64,000 nt of DNA from CAIYPH01 sp043744375 (GCA_043744375.1 JAYTUU010000034.1:1-64000); one strand, 5' to 3'; positions 24,742-34,345 are shown, numbered from the stretch's first letter. Made by a program: numbers and translations. Notes: generated by a model not told the origin, from the sequence alone.

Positions 24742-26802
24742 TCAGATCGCGCCGACGGTGCGGATGCGCGCGCGGGGGTGGATTTCCGCCTGCGCGAGCA
24801 CGGGGGTGGAAGGGCGCACTCGCTCCACGACAGCGCGCACGTGGTGCCGGATTAGGCCGCTGGTGAGCAGGGCCGGCGCCTCGCCGGCCTGGGAGGCGGC
24901 TTCGAAGGTGGTACGCAGGCGCTGCATGAACTCCATCAATTTGCTGGGTGCGATGGTGAGTTGCCGATCCTCCGGCGGCCCGACGAGTGAGTCGGCGAAA
25001 GCTGCTTCCCAATCCGGCGAGAGGGTGATCAGCGGGATGTAGCCGCTCGGGCCGACATGGCTGTCGCTGATCTGGCGGGCGAGGCGGGCGCGGACATGGC
25101 CGACCAGGATAGGGATAGCGCGGGCCTGGCCGGCGCAGGCTTCCTGGATGCCTTCGAGGATGGTCGGCAGGTCCCGGATCGAGACGAGTTCGGCGAGCAG
25201 GCCTTGCAGGACGCGCTGAACGCCACCGACCGAAATGAGGGCGGGGATGAGTTCATTCACAAGCTTCTGGTGCTCGCGCGGGAGGTCGTCGAGCAACTTC
25301 TGCGCTTCGGAATACGAGAGCAGTTCGGCGAGGTTCTGTTTGACGACCTCAGTCAGATGGGTCGCGAGCACGCTGGAGGCATCGACCACGGTGAGCCCGC
25401 GAAAGGCCGCCTCGTCGCGGTCGGTAGCCTCAATCCACGTGGCCGCGAGGCCGAAGGCCGGTTCGTGGGTGGCCTCGCCACGCAGACCCGGGCCGCCATC
25501 CCCCATGGCAAGGAAGCGCCCGGGGCGGAGCTGGCCTCGCCCGGCCACGATCTCCTTGATGCGGATGCTGTATTCCTCGGCGGCGAGTTCCATGTTGTCC
25601 TGAATGCGCACAGCTGGCATGACGAAGCCGAGTTCACCGGCGATGGTGCGGCGCAGGCCCTTGATCTGCTCGGTCAGTCGCGGCGCCTCGCCGCCGGCAA
25701 GGCCGAGCAAGCCGTAGCCAAGTTCGATACGGATGAGGTCGATACGCAGCGTGTCCGCAATCGGCGCCTCGGCGCCGGGAATGGGCAGCGGAACAAGGTC
25801 CTCCTCGATCTCCTCCGGCTGCTTCCAGCGGAACCAGGCGGCGGCGCCGGAGATGCCCGCGAGAGCCAGGAACGGCAACATCGGCAGGCCCGGCATCAGT
25901 GCGAGCACACCGGCGGCACCACCGGCGAGCGCGAGGGGACGGACGCCGCCGAGTTGGCGCACCAGCGTCGCCTCAGTACTGCCTTGCATACCGCCCTTGG
26001 TGACGACGATGCCAGCGGCGGTCGAGACCAGCAAGGCGGGGATCTGACTGACCAGGCCGTCGCCCACCGTGAGGGTGGTGTAGGTGTCGGCGGCAACCGC
26101 GAAATTCATGCCGTGACGCAGCACGCCGATGGCGAGGCCACCGATGATGTTGATGAAGGTGATGATGACGGCGGCAATGGCGTCGCCACGGACGAATTTC
26201 GCCGCACCGTCCATGGCGCCGTAAAAGCCGATTTCCTCTTCTAGCTCGCGGCGGCGGCGACGAGCCTCCTTCTCCTCGATCAGACCGGCCGAGAGGTCGG
26301 CGTCGATCGCCATTTGCTTGCCTGGCATGGCGTCGAGGCTGAACCGGGCCGCTACCTCGGCGATGCGGCCGGAGCCCTTGGTGATAACCATGAAGTTCAC
26401 CACAAGAAGGATGGCAAACAGGATCAGGCCGATCAGCACGTCGCCACCCATCAGCAGCCCGCCGAAGGCCGCGACCACATGGCCGGCGGCGAGCTTGCCC
26501 TCGCTGCCATGCGCAAGGATGAGGCGAGTGGTCGCGACGTTGAGGGAGAGCCGGAGCAGCGTGGTCAGCAGCAGCAATGTCGGGAAACTGGTGAATTCGA
26601 GCGGCTTGGAGAGGAACATCGCGACCATCAACACGAGCACGGAAGCCGTGATCGACAGCGCGAGGCCAATGTCGAGCAAGAAGCGCGGCAAGGGCAGCAC
26701 GAGCACCGAGAGCAGGATGATCACACCGATGGCGAGGCTGATGTCGCGGCCCGGCACCAGGCGCGGCAGCTTGTCGAAAAAGGGGGCGAGGGCCGCGGCC
26801 AT
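24742..26802 (-). CDS. flhA: FlhA, flagellar export gate protein
   Basis: 686 residues. The N-terminal half has about eight membrane helices (starting SLAIGVIILLSVLVLPLPRFLLDIGLAL) and the conserved cytoplasmic loop ITKGSGRIAEVAARFSLDAMPGKQMAIDADL with EKEARRRR. The C-terminal half is the soluble substrate-docking domain (RIQDNMELAAEEYSIRIKEIVAGRGQ). It forms the nonameric export gate of the flagellar type III system. It follows flbD with a 2-base gap, as in other alphaproteobacteria. Confidence 0.97.
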   Translation of the reverse strand: MAAALAPFFDKLPRLVPGRDISLAIGVIILLSVLVLPLPRFLLDIGLALSITASVLVLMVAMFLSKPLEFTSFPTLLLLTTLLRLSLNVATTRLILAHGSEGKLAAGHVVAAFGGLLMGGDVLIGLILFAILLVVNFMVITKGSGRIAEVAARFSLDAMPGKQMAIDADLSAGLIEEKEARRRRRELEEEIGFYGAMDGAAKFVRGDAIAAVIITFINIIGGLAIGVLRHGMNFAVAADTYTTLTVGDGLVSQIPALLVSTAAGIVVTKGGMQGSTEATLVRQLGGVRPLALAGGAAGVLALMPGLPMLPFLALAGISGAAAWFRWKQPEEIEEDLVPLPIPGAEAPIADTLRIDLIRIELGYGLLGLAGGEAPRLTEQIKGLRRTIAGELGFVMPAVRIQDNMELAAEEYSIRIKEIVAGRGQLRPGRFLAMGDGGPGLRGEATHEPAFGLAATWIEATDRDEAAFRGLTVVDASSVLATHLTEVVKQNLAELLSYSEAQKLLDDLPREHQKLVNELIPALISVGGVQRVLQGLLAELVSIRDLPTILEGIQEACAGQARAIPILVGHVRARLARQISDSHVGPSGYIPLITLSPDWEAAFADSLVGPPEDRQLTIAPSKLMEFMQRLRTTFEAASQAGEAPALLTSGLIRHHVRAVVERVRPSTPVLAQAEIHPRARIRTVGAI

Positions 26803-26804
26803 GA

Positions 26805-28130
26805 CTAGACGGCCACGCCGAGGAGCGCGGGCGGAACGGCAGCGCCATGCAGCGCGTAGTCGCGCAATTTGTTCCGCAGGGCACGGATGGAGATACCCAG
26901 CATGACGGCGGCATGGGTACGGTTGCCATTGGTGTGCATCAAGGTCTTTAGGATCAAGTCGCGCTCGACATCCTCGATGCGGCGGCCGACGAGGTCCGGC
27001 AAAGTGGCCCCGGGGAGACCGGCAGCTTCGTATGTGTCGCCAAGTTCCAGGGCGGCCGCATCGATCGCGCGGCCCTCGGCGAGCAGCACGGCGCGGTGCA
27101 TGGTGTTTTCAAGCTCGCGCACGTTGCCGGGCCAGGTGTGGCGGGTGAGAAGCTGCATTGCCTCCTGGCTGAGCGGACGCGCCGGCAAGCCGTTCATCCG
27201 AGAGTAGTGCTCGGCAAAGTGCTCGGCGAGCCTGGCGATGTCGCCCGGCCGCTCGGCAAGGGAAGGCAGCCGGAGGCTCACGACGTTGAGGCGGAAATAG
27301 AGATCTTCGCGGAAACGGCCGGCGGCGATCTCTTCTTTCAGGTTACGGTTCGACGTGGCGATGATACGCACGTTGACGGGGACGGGACGGCCGCCACCGA
27401 GACGATCGATCTCGCGCTCCTGCACGGCCCGCAGCAGCTTGGCCTGGATGCGAACGTCCATTTCGCTGATTTCGTCGAGCAGAAGCGTGCCACCATCGGC
27501 CATCTCGAATTTTCCGACGCGGCGGTTCAGCGCGCCGCTGAAGGCGCCCTTCTCGTGGCCAAAGAGCTCGCTTTCAAGCATCGTTTCGGGGATGGCCGCG
27601 CAGTTCACACCGACGAACTCCTTGCCGGAGCGGCGCGAAATGTGATGGATGAAGCGGGCCAGCACTTCCTTGCCGGTGCCACTGGCACCCGTCAGCAGCA
27701 CCGAGGCGTCAGTGCGAGCAATTTGCTCGGCACGGCGAATGACCTGGAGCATCACCGGGTCACGCGCGATCGGCGTGTGCCGGTCGCGGCTGACCTCGTG
27801 CAGGATGGCCGCGACCAGCAGTGGATCGGGCGGCAACGGTAAGAACTCGCGTGCACCGGCTCGGATCGCGTCAACCGCCGCATCGGCCTGGGCGTTGAGG
27901 CCACATGCGATCACGGCAATGTCGTACATCTGTGCACGCAGGGTTTCGAGCAGATGGCGAATCGGCTGGGCGACGTCGCAGAAAATCATTTCGACATTCG
28001 CGCCTTTCGCCAAAGCCCGCAGACCGGCTTCCACGTCATCGGCGTGGTCGAGGTCGGCGCCGGTATTGCGAGCGATGATGGACGCCTCGCCGAGGCGTCC
28101 GTCGAGCGCGCCGATGATCATGATCCGCAT
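26805..28130 (-). CDS. flbD: FlbD, sigma-54-dependent flagellar transcription activator
   Basis: 441 residues. Domains: an atypical receiver (1-125), an AAA+ domain with GASGTGKEVLARFIH (Walker A), GTLLLDEISEMD (Walker B) and RFREDLYFRLNVV, and a Fis-type HTH at the end (GNRTHAAVMLGISIRALRNKLRDY). The sigma-54-contacting loop reads GAFSGA instead of the near-invariant GAFTGA. FlbD activates late flagellar promoters and represses early ones in alphaproteobacteria. Its likely targets here are the two sigma-54 promoters at 34346-34361 and 34536-34550. It lies between fliN and flhA. Confidence 0.94.
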   Translation of the reverse strand: MRIMIIGALDGRLGEASIIARNTGADLDHADDVEAGLRALAKGANVEMIFCDVAQPIRHLLETLRAQMYDIAVIACGLNAQADAAVDAIRAGAREFLPLPPDPLLVAAILHEVSRDRHTPIARDPVMLQVIRRAEQIARTDASVLLTGASGTGKEVLARFIHHISRRSGKEFVGVNCAAIPETMLESELFGHEKGAFSGALNRRVGKFEMADGGTLLLDEISEMDVRIQAKLLRAVQEREIDRLGGGRPVPVNVRIIATSNRNLKEEIAAGRFREDLYFRLNVVSLRLPSLAERPGDIARLAEHFAEHYSRMNGLPARPLSQEAMQLLTRHTWPGNVRELENTMHRAVLLAEGRAIDAAALELGDTYEAAGLPGATLPDLVGRRIEDVERDLILKTLMHTNGNRTHAAVMLGISIRALRNKLRDYALHGAAVPPALLGVAV

Positions 28131-28153
28131 CGGATTTTCCTAGAGCGAGATCA

Positions 28154-28175
28154 TTTCAGATGAATTCATCTGAAA
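28154..28175. repeat. Perfect 22-base palindrome upstream of flbD
   Basis: TTTCAGATGAA (28154-28164) is followed directly by its reverse complement TTCATCTGAAA (28165-28175). It lies in the 73-base gap between fliN and flbD, 24 bases before the flbD ATG, next to TAGAGCGAGATCA. It is AT-rich, unlike its surroundings. It could be a dispersed palindromic element, an mRNA hairpin tuning flbD, or an operator. Confidence 0.6.
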
Positions 28176-28203
28176 GGACAAAGTTGTCTGTCAAGGCAAC
28201 GGC

Positions 28204-28530
28204 CTACAGCGACCGGTCAGCCTTGACGATTTCCGTCATGGTGACGCCGAGGCGGTTGTCGTCGACCATCACCACTTCACCACGGGCGACGAGGCGGTTG
28301 TTGACGTAGATGTCGATAGCCTCGCCGAGCTTGCGATCGAGTTCGACCACCGCGCCACGGCCGAGCTTGAGCAGCTGGCTGACCTGCATCGTCGATTTCC
28401 CCAGCACTGCACTTACAGTTACCGGAATGTCGTAGACTGCCTCCAGGTCGCGGGCCGAGCGCGTGCCGGGCGGCTCAGCGATGCCGATTGCCGCTTCGGG
28501 CAGGTCCGACAATCCGAGTTTCTCATCCAT
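28204..28530 (-). CDS. fliN: FliN, flagellar switch/C-ring protein
   Basis: 108 residues. The SpoA domain is clear: LEAVYDIPVTVSAVLGKSTMQVSQLLKLGRGAVVELDRKLGEAIDIYVNNRLVARGEVVMVDDNRLGVTMTEIV. It forms the base of the C-ring with FliG and FliM (no fliM is in the window) and docks FliH. The ATG at 28530 follows GGAGG by 9 bases and overlaps the fliH stop. A TTG two codons earlier is possible but unlikely. Confidence 0.95.
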   Translation of the reverse strand: MDEKLGLSDLPEAAIGIAEPPGTRSARDLEAVYDIPVTVSAVLGKSTMQVSQLLKLGRGAVVELDRKLGEAIDIYVNNRLVARGEVVMVDDNRLGVTMTEIVKADRSL

Positions 28531-29203
28531 GGACAAGCGCCTCCATTCGTTTCGCCGTAAGGTCTCCCTCGGATCCGCCGGATGGCGGGACGAGGCCGAA
28601 TGCGGCCAGCACGGACATCACGTTCGCGCAGGCGGTGCCGGACTGGCGCAGCACAGAGCCGGCGTGCCAGGTGATCTGAACGTCGCCCGGCGCCAGAGCT
28701 TCGTCCGCCAGCACGGTGATCCGCGCTCGCGACGATTCGGGCATCTGGCCGGGGATCGCATGCAGTGCTTCCAACGCGTCAGGTGCTACATGGAGGGCAA
28801 TCGCAGCTTCGGTGCGAAGTGCCGGCAACACAGCTGCGGCGATCGCGTGCACTTCTCTGGTGCCAAGGGCGGCACACGAGGCGGGCAGGCTGGCCGCAAC
28901 CATGGCAACGACGAGGCCTCCGATAGCCTCCGCGGTCGTTTCGGATAGATCCTGCGCCGCCGTATCAGCCGCACGGATAGCGCTGGCAAGCATGGCCGCG
29001 AGTGTCTCCGCATGGAGTGAGTCTGAAGTTCTGCGCTCGGATGTTCCGAGCCGATAGCCCTCGTCAAAGGCCTCGGCGCGGCAGAGCGGCAGGGTCGTCT
29101 CGGCCGAGCAGCGCAGGCAACTGCAAGCCGCCTCTGCCGGGCGCGAGGCCGCCGGCAATGCGTCGAAATCTTCCATCAGCAGCATCGTGGCGCGCGGGCT
29201 CAA
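28523..29203 (-). CDS. fliH: FliH-like flagellar export ATPase regulator
   Basis: 226 residues. Position between fliG and fliN, the motif EAFDEGYRLGTSERR and a long Ala-rich helical region fit FliH (FlbE in Caulobacter), which tethers and restrains the FliI ATPase. The N-terminus carries an unusual cysteine cluster, CSCLRC. The start is a TTG overlapping the fliG stop (TTGA) with GAGGAG upstream; an in-frame ATG six codons later is the alternative. Sequence conservation in this family is low, so the call leans on context. Confidence 0.75.
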   Translation of the reverse strand: MSPRATMLLMEDFDALPAASRPAEAACSCLRCSAETTLPLCRAEAFDEGYRLGTSERRTSDSLHAETLAAMLASAIRAADTAAQDLSETTAEAIGGLVVAMVAASLPASCAALGTREVHAIAAAVLPALRTEAAIALHVAPDALEALHAIPGQMPESSRARITVLADEALAPGDVQITWHAGSVLRQSGTACANVMSVLAAFGLVPPSGGSEGDLTAKRMEALVHG

Positions 29204-30213
29204 TAGACCATCTCCTCGTCCTTGCCTTCGCCGATCTCGATCTGCCCAGTTGCCGCGAGTTCCTTGGCCATGGCAACGATGCTGGCCTGAGCGTCGTCGA
29301 CGTCGCGCAGCTTGACGCCGCCAAGTGCTTCAATATCATCACGCAACATCTTTCCGGCCCGTTCGGAGAGATTGGCAAAGAACAGGTCGCGCAGTTTTTC
29401 GGAAGCGCCCTTGAGGGCCAACGGCAGCTTGTCCTTCTCGACAACACGCAGCAGCACCTGGATTGCGGGTGAGGTCAGACGCTGGAGATCGTCGAACGTG
29501 AACATCAGCGCCTTGATCTTCTCGGCCGACTCGCGATTGCGCTCCTCGAGGGCGCCGATGAAGCGGGTTTCCGCCTGGCGATCGAGGTTATTGAATATTT
29601 CTGCAATCATTTCATGGGCGTCACGCCGCGTGCTGCGCGAGAGATTCGACATGAACTCGGCCCGCAGGGTACGCTCGACGCCGTCGAGCACATCGCGTTG
29701 GATGCTCTCCATTCTCAGCATGCGCATAACAACCTCCATCGCGAAGCCGTCAGGCAGCAGAGCGAGCACGCGCGCCGCGTGGTCGGCGCGAACCTTCGAC
29801 AGCACGACGGCAACGGTTTGTGGGTATTCGTTCTTCAAATAGTTTGCGAGCACGACTTCGTTGACGTTACCAAGCTTGTCCCACATGGTCCGCCCGGCAG
29901 GGCCGCGGATTTCCTCCATGATCTGTGTGACGCGTTCGCGCGGGAGCGTTTTGAGCAGCAGACGCTCGGTGTTGTCGAAACCACCGATCAGGCCGGCGGC
30001 GCCGCCGATGTTTTCGGTGAATTCGGTGCAGATTTTCTCGACAGTATCGGCGTGCACGGGGCCGAGCTGGGCCATCGCCGACGAGAGTTCCTTGATCTCA
30101 TCCTCGTGCATCATGCCGAGCAGCTGGGCGCAGCGTTCCTCGCCGAGCGCCAACATCAGCACAGCCGCCTTCTGCGGGCCGACGAGGCTGCGGGAGTCGT
30201 CGCGCGCGGCCAT
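29200..30213 (-). CDS. fliG: FliG, flagellar motor switch protein
   Basis: 337 residues, full family length. It contains KAAVLMLALGEERCAQLLGMMHEDEIKELS (N-domain contacting FliF), the middle-domain HPQTVAVVLS-like EYPQTVAVVLSKV, and the C-terminal torque helix region LLRVVEKDKLPLALKGASEKLRDLFFANLSERAGKMLRDDIEALG with its alternating charges. It couples stator force to rotor rotation. The start overlaps the fliF stop by one base (TGATG). Confidence 0.97.
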   Translation of the reverse strand: MAARDDSRSLVGPQKAAVLMLALGEERCAQLLGMMHEDEIKELSSAMAQLGPVHADTVEKICTEFTENIGGAAGLIGGFDNTERLLLKTLPRERVTQIMEEIRGPAGRTMWDKLGNVNEVVLANYLKNEYPQTVAVVLSKVRADHAARVLALLPDGFAMEVVMRMLRMESIQRDVLDGVERTLRAEFMSNLSRSTRRDAHEMIAEIFNNLDRQAETRFIGALEERNRESAEKIKALMFTFDDLQRLTSPAIQVLLRVVEKDKLPLALKGASEKLRDLFFANLSERAGKMLRDDIEALGGVKLRDVDDAQASIVAMAKELAATGQIEIGEGKDEEMVY

Positions 30214-31910
30214 CAGTTCTGCTCCTGGCGCAACCAGGCGCGCACGATCGACAGCGATTCCTCGGGGTGGCGCTCGACCAGCGACGTCAGCCGGCGCATT
30301 GAAGCCGCCCTGACGGCACCTTCAACATTCGCCAAGGTCATCTCACCGCCGTCGTCACCTGGCATCCCATCCCCTGACGCATAGCCAAGCGCCGGGTTGC
30401 CCGGGCTGCCCGGGCTGCCCGAACTGCCCGAACTGCCCGCCAGGGCGGCAGCGCCGCCAGCGGCGAAGTCAGCATCCCCGCCCCCCTCGCCAGCCAGCGC
30501 AAATTGACCGCCAGCCTCACCGCCGGCGGCCGGTGCGGTCAGCCGCAGGATCATCGGGCGCAGGATGAACAGCAGCATCGCTAGCACGATGGCGGCCGGG
30601 ATGGTGGTGCGGGCGATACCCATAAGATCGTCCTTGCCGATCGGCAGCCCGAAGAGACGCGCGGGTTCGATGACGGCCGGCTCCTCGCGAACGGCAAACC
30701 GCATGTTGACCATTTCGAGCTGGTCGCCGCGTTTGGCGTCGAACCCGATTGCGGTCTTCACCAGGCGGGTCATGCGCTCGAGGTCCTCGGCCGGACGCGG
30801 ACGATATGTGGTCGTGCCATCGGCCGCTTTCTCCTCGGTACCATCGACCAGGACGGCCATACTGATACGACGGATCTGCGCTTGATCTCGCACCAGACTG
30901 CGCACGGTCTTGCTGATCTCGAAATTCGTCGTCTCGTCCTGACGCTGCTCCTGACTGCCGTTGTTGGCGGCACCGGCATCGGCGTTCGGCAGGTTGTTCT
31001 GCACCGAGACCGATGGGTTCGACTCGCTGGTCTTGCTGCTGTTGTTGGCAGTTTGGGTACTGCGGACGACCTGCCCCTCCGGGTCGAACATCTCTCGGGT
31101 TTCGCTGACCCGGTCGAGATCGAGTTCGACAGTGGCTTCCGCGCGCACGCGGCCGGGGCCGAGGCTGCGTTCGAGTATTTCCTCGGCGGAACGGGCGATC
31201 CGGGCCTCGATCCCGCGACGCAGCTCCTCAGCATACTCGTGGCTGCGGGCCGTGCTGGCATCACCGGAGCGGCTCAACAGGTTGCCACGGCTGTCGGCCA
31301 CGGTGATATTCTGGATCTTCAGGCCGGGCACCGCGGTGGCGACGAGATGGACGATCGCCTGCACGGATTCGCGATCCAGCCCCCCTGCCCCACCGGTGGT
31401 GAGCAGCACGGAGGCCTGGGCGAGTTGAGCCTGTTTCTCGAAAGGTTCGCGTTTCGGCAGGACAATGTGGACACGCGCCGAACGCACACCGTTGATGCCG
31501 CGTATCGTGCGCGCCAACTCGCCTTCGAGAGCGCGCAGCTGGTTCATCCGCTGTTGGAACTGGGTGGCGGAAATGCCGTCCCCGCGATCGAATATCTCGT
31601 AGCCGACGCCGCCGCCGGACGGCAGGGATTCGCGGGCAAGCAGCAATCGGACACGCGCCACACGGTCGGCGCCGACGAATATCTGCCGGCCGCCGGCGCG
31701 GAGTTGGTAGGGGATCTGCTGCTTGTCGAGATGTTCGACGATCTGGCCGGACTCATTGAGATCGAGATCCCCGTAGAGCAGCGCCATCTGCTCACTGCCG
31801 GACATGGCCGACAATGTGACCAGCGTGGCGACGGTCATCACCGCCGCCAAGGCGAGGCCGATCAGGCGGCCAGGGCCAAGCGCTTTCAAGCCGTCGAGCA
31901 GGCCGTTCAT
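30213..31910 (-). CDS. fliF: FliF, flagellar MS-ring protein
   Basis: 565 residues. The first membrane helix is at about 16-35 (RLIGLALAAVMTVATLVTLSA), followed by the ring-building YscJ-like periplasmic domain (LDKQIPYQLRAGGRQIFV, VRSARVHIVLPKREPFEKQAQLAQASVLL). The second helix is near 430 (IPAAIVLAMLLFILRP), and the C-terminal tail binds FliG (ASMRRLTSLVERHPEESLSIVRAWL). The tail linker has a Gly/Ser/Pro repeat (GSSGSSGSPGSPG). The ATG at 31910 was chosen over an in-frame TTG at 31922. Confidence 0.96.
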   Translation of the reverse strand: MNGLLDGLKALGPGRLIGLALAAVMTVATLVTLSAMSGSEQMALLYGDLDLNESGQIVEHLDKQQIPYQLRAGGRQIFVGADRVARVRLLLARESLPSGGGVGYEIFDRGDGISATQFQQRMNQLRALEGELARTIRGINGVRSARVHIVLPKREPFEKQAQLAQASVLLTTGGAGGLDRESVQAIVHLVATAVPGLKIQNITVADSRGNLLSRSGDASTARSHEYAEELRRGIEARIARSAEEILERSLGPGRVRAEATVELDLDRVSETREMFDPEGQVVRSTQTANNSSKTSESNPSVSVQNNLPNADAGAANNGSQEQRQDETTNFEISKTVRSLVRDQAQIRRISMAVLVDGTEEKAADGTTTYRPRPAEDLERMTRLVKTAIGFDAKRGDQLEMVNMRFAVREEPAVIEPARLFGLPIGKDDLMGIARTTIPAAIVLAMLLFILRPMILRLTAPAAGGEAGGQFALAGEGGGDADFAAGGAAALAGSSGSSGSPGSPGNPALGYASGDGMPGDDGGEMTLANVEGAVRAASMRRLTSLVERHPEESLSIVRAWLRQEQN

Positions 31911-32087
31911 GCCGCGCACCAAGGCAACGCGCGACCCAGGCCGCGTACGATGGAGGCTCGGCGATCAAGTCGGGTCGGCAGACACTGCATGAAAGACCCT
32001 CGAACCGCGGCGGTTTTGCCGGCGAGCCAACACTCGGTGGTTGGGACTAACAATGTGTAAACCGGTGGGCAGAAGCTGCCGGGTGAC

Positions 32088-32102
32088 GCGAAATCCGTAC
32101 CC
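32088..32102 (-). promoter_or_regulatory. Weak candidate sigma-54 site upstream of fliF
   Basis: On the minus strand GGGTACGGATTTCGC keeps the GG-N10-GC core of sigma-54 promoters but departs from consensus at three positions. It lies between flgD and fliF, about 180 bases before the fliF ATG. It is much weaker than the two sites between fliK and flgE. Confidence 0.25.
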
Positions 32103-32114
32103 GGTGGGGGCCCG

Positions 32115-32774
32115 CTACCGGATGACTGAGCGGATCGCACTCATCGGCAGCGAGATCTGGTCGATCGCCACCGTCGGCGTCGTACCATTGACGCTGACGC
32201 CCGTGGCCTTGCCGACGACGGTGAACGGCACGGCAGTGGCGGCATCGGCGCCGTTGGTGACAGCGATTGTGTAGGCGCCATCGGGCAAGGTACGGCCGGC
32301 AGAGCTCTTGCCGTCCCATTGCCAATCATTGACACCGCGCTGGCCGTCAAGCGACGTCTTGTAAAGCGTGGCACCGGAGGCGCTGGAAATCGTGATGTTC
32401 ACGGTTTGCGGCGCGGCGAGCGAAATCTGCAGGCCAGCCGTGCCCCCTTGCAGAGCAAGTTGGCTCGACTCCACACCAAGCTCATGGCCGATCATGGCGG
32501 AGGCCTGATAGAGGCTGCTGGCCTTCGACAGATCGATGAGAGTGTTCAGATTGGTGTTCGACTTGATCTGCTGCTCGACATTGGCGAACTGCACGAGCTG
32601 CGAGGTGAACTGGTTGGTGTCGAGCGGGTTGGACGGGTCCTGATTCTGCAACTGGGTGGTGAGCAGCCTCAGGAACGTATTGAAATCGCCGGACAGCGAG
32701 GCGGTGGACGCGTTGGCGGTCGAGGCCGCGGCAGTTTGGCCAGGGCTGGTGGCCTGGGCGGGGGAGATTGCCAT
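32115..32774 (-). CDS. flgD: FlgD, flagellar hook capping protein
   Basis: 219 residues. The hallmark N-terminal region DFNTFLRLLTTQLQNQDPSNPLDTNQFTSQLVQFANVEQQIKSN is followed by the FlgD Ig-like/Tudor-like domain (DWQWDGKSSAGRTLPDGAYTIAV). It caps the growing hook and directs FlgE assembly. It begins 21 bases after the fliK stop on the same strand, so fliK-flgD form an operon. Confidence 0.96.
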   Translation of the reverse strand: MAISPAQATSPGQTAAASTANASTASLSGDFNTFLRLLTTQLQNQDPSNPLDTNQFTSQLVQFANVEQQIKSNTNLNTLIDLSKASSLYQASAMIGHELGVESSQLALQGGTAGLQISLAAPQTVNITISSASGATLYKTSLDGQRGVNDWQWDGKSSAGRTLPDGAYTIAVTNGADAATAVPFTVVGKATGVSVNGTTPTVAIDQISLPMSAIRSVIR

Positions 32775-32795
32775 GAGATGCTCCTGCGGATGTGT

Positions 32796-34298
32796 TCAAG
32801 CGAAGATATTGAGCGCCGGGCCGATGCGCGTACCGGCCCAGTTGGCCGGCACGGCATCGGTAACGCCACCGGCCCAGGCGGTGCGGGGGGCAATGCGCGC
32901 GGTAGCTTCTTGTGAAGCGGGGGAATGGCGTTCACCGGGGTTTCCGCCCTGCTGGTAGCCCGCTGGATCGCCGGTCATCCAGCCGCCCGCTGCCGTCGTG
33001 TCGCGCGCGACCGCGTCCGCGCGGAGCGCATCCTGGCGCGCCAGGCTCATCTGGATCTGACCAGGTTCGGCCGTGATGCCGGCGCGCCCGAGAGCGAGTT
33101 CGAGCTGATGCCGATCCTGGCGCAGCATGGCTAGGGTGTCGGCCTTCTCGACGGTGATGCGGATGTCGCGTTGCCCGTTGGTATTGGTGCGGATGTCGAA
33201 GGTGACGGAACCCAACTCGATCGGATCAAGCCGCATCGAGATCCGCGCGACACCCGTAGCGGCGTGAGTCGCGGAGCGGGCGACCGCGACCGGCATGGCC
33301 TCAGTGCGTGGTTCGGCGACTTCGATGCCCACACCGTCGGTCCGCTGGGCTGTGCCGTCGCGGTGCGTGGCCTGAGCGGGTCGCGTCAGCGATCCGTCCT
33401 GAAGTACGGCGACATCGCTTTGCACTGGTACGGCAGCCGGGTCAGCCGCGGTGTCCGGTGCCGCCCGGGTATGCACACTAGCCGCCTGGGTGGCATGGTC
33501 GGTGTTGCGATCGAGCGTCGCAGGTCCACGCGATGGCGGCGGAGTGGCCCCAGCCTGCGCCGTGACAGCGACTGCGACATCGGCCGGAAGGGACCCGGCA
33601 TCGAGAGGCGTGGCCTCCGGGAGGGCCGGATCGCCGGATACAGCGGATAGATCCGGTTCAACAGACAATTCAGCTCCCGGCAACGCTGCCGCGCGCACCG
33701 GTGGCGCAGCACTATCGGTCTTGCCGGCGACTGCGTGGGAGGTGCCAACCTCGCGATCGGCATTGGGCGCCGGGCCACTTGGTGGCGAGGTGATGGGCAC
33801 TGCGGTCGGCACCGCTTGCGGGGCCAGCTTTGCCGCGGAGGACAGCTCTGCCGCGGAGGACAGTTCCACGGCCGTGTCGGTATCGGCCTCGCTCGCATCG
33901 CCACCGTCAGCAGACCTGTTTATCCGGCCGGGGAGCCGCGGCGTGGTGGTTGGCACCCCCGCTGACTCCGCTGCGATCACTGCGGGCTTCGGCGCCGCGT
34001 CCTCCGGCGGCAACGGCGGTACCGAGGGCAGGGCCACTTGTATCGAAAGGTCGACTGGCATCGTATCCGGCGCAACGGGAACATCGAGCGCACCCACCGC
34101 ATCGGCGACCCTCGGAGGGTTTGCAGGCGTGGTCGCACCCGACAGGGTTGGCGGCGTTGGCACGCTTGGCAACGTTTGGCGCAGTACATCGCGCAGATGA
34201 CCACTGAAGGCGTCACCGGGCGGCGGGGCGGCGGGATCGGCCTGAGCGGCCGCGACGGGTCCGCCCGGCGGCGTTGCTGGCAGGCTCGCAAGGCTCAT
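32796..34298 (-). CDS. fliK: FliK-like hook-length control protein
   Basis: 500 residues. A long low-complexity Ala/Pro/Thr-rich N-terminal ruler region precedes the conserved Flg_hook domain (about 365-440: RISMRLDPIELGSVTFDIRTNTNGQ, then RQDRHQLELALGRAGI), which switches export specificity. A small internal duplication encodes ELSSAAELSSAA near 33830-33865. The ATG at 34298 gives a start at MSLASLPATPPGG. A strong sigma-54 promoter lies 48 bases upstream. Confidence 0.9.
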   Translation of the reverse strand: MSLASLPATPPGGPVAAAQADPAAPPPGDAFSGHLRDVLRQTLPSVPTPPTLSGATTPANPPRVADAVGALDVPVAPDTMPVDLSIQVALPSVPPLPPEDAAPKPAVIAAESAGVPTTTPRLPGRINRSADGGDASEADTDTAVELSSAAELSSAAKLAPQAVPTAVPITSPPSGPAPNADREVGTSHAVAGKTDSAAPPVRAAALPGAELSVEPDLSAVSGDPALPEATPLDAGSLPADVAVAVTAQAGATPPPSRGPATLDRNTDHATQAASVHTRAAPDTAADPAAVPVQSDVAVLQDGSLTRPAQATHRDGTAQRTDGVGIEVAEPRTEAMPVAVARSATHAATGVARISMRLDPIELGSVTFDIRTNTNGQRDIRITVEKADTLAMLRQDRHQLELALGRAGITAEPGQIQMSLARQDALRADAVARDTTAAGGWMTGDPAGYQQGGNPGERHSPASQEATARIAPRTAWAGGVTDAVPANWAGTRIGPALNIFA

Positions 34299-34345
34299 GT
34301 CAATCGGCACAATACATGTGCTCCAACGGTGATACCCAGCGGCCA

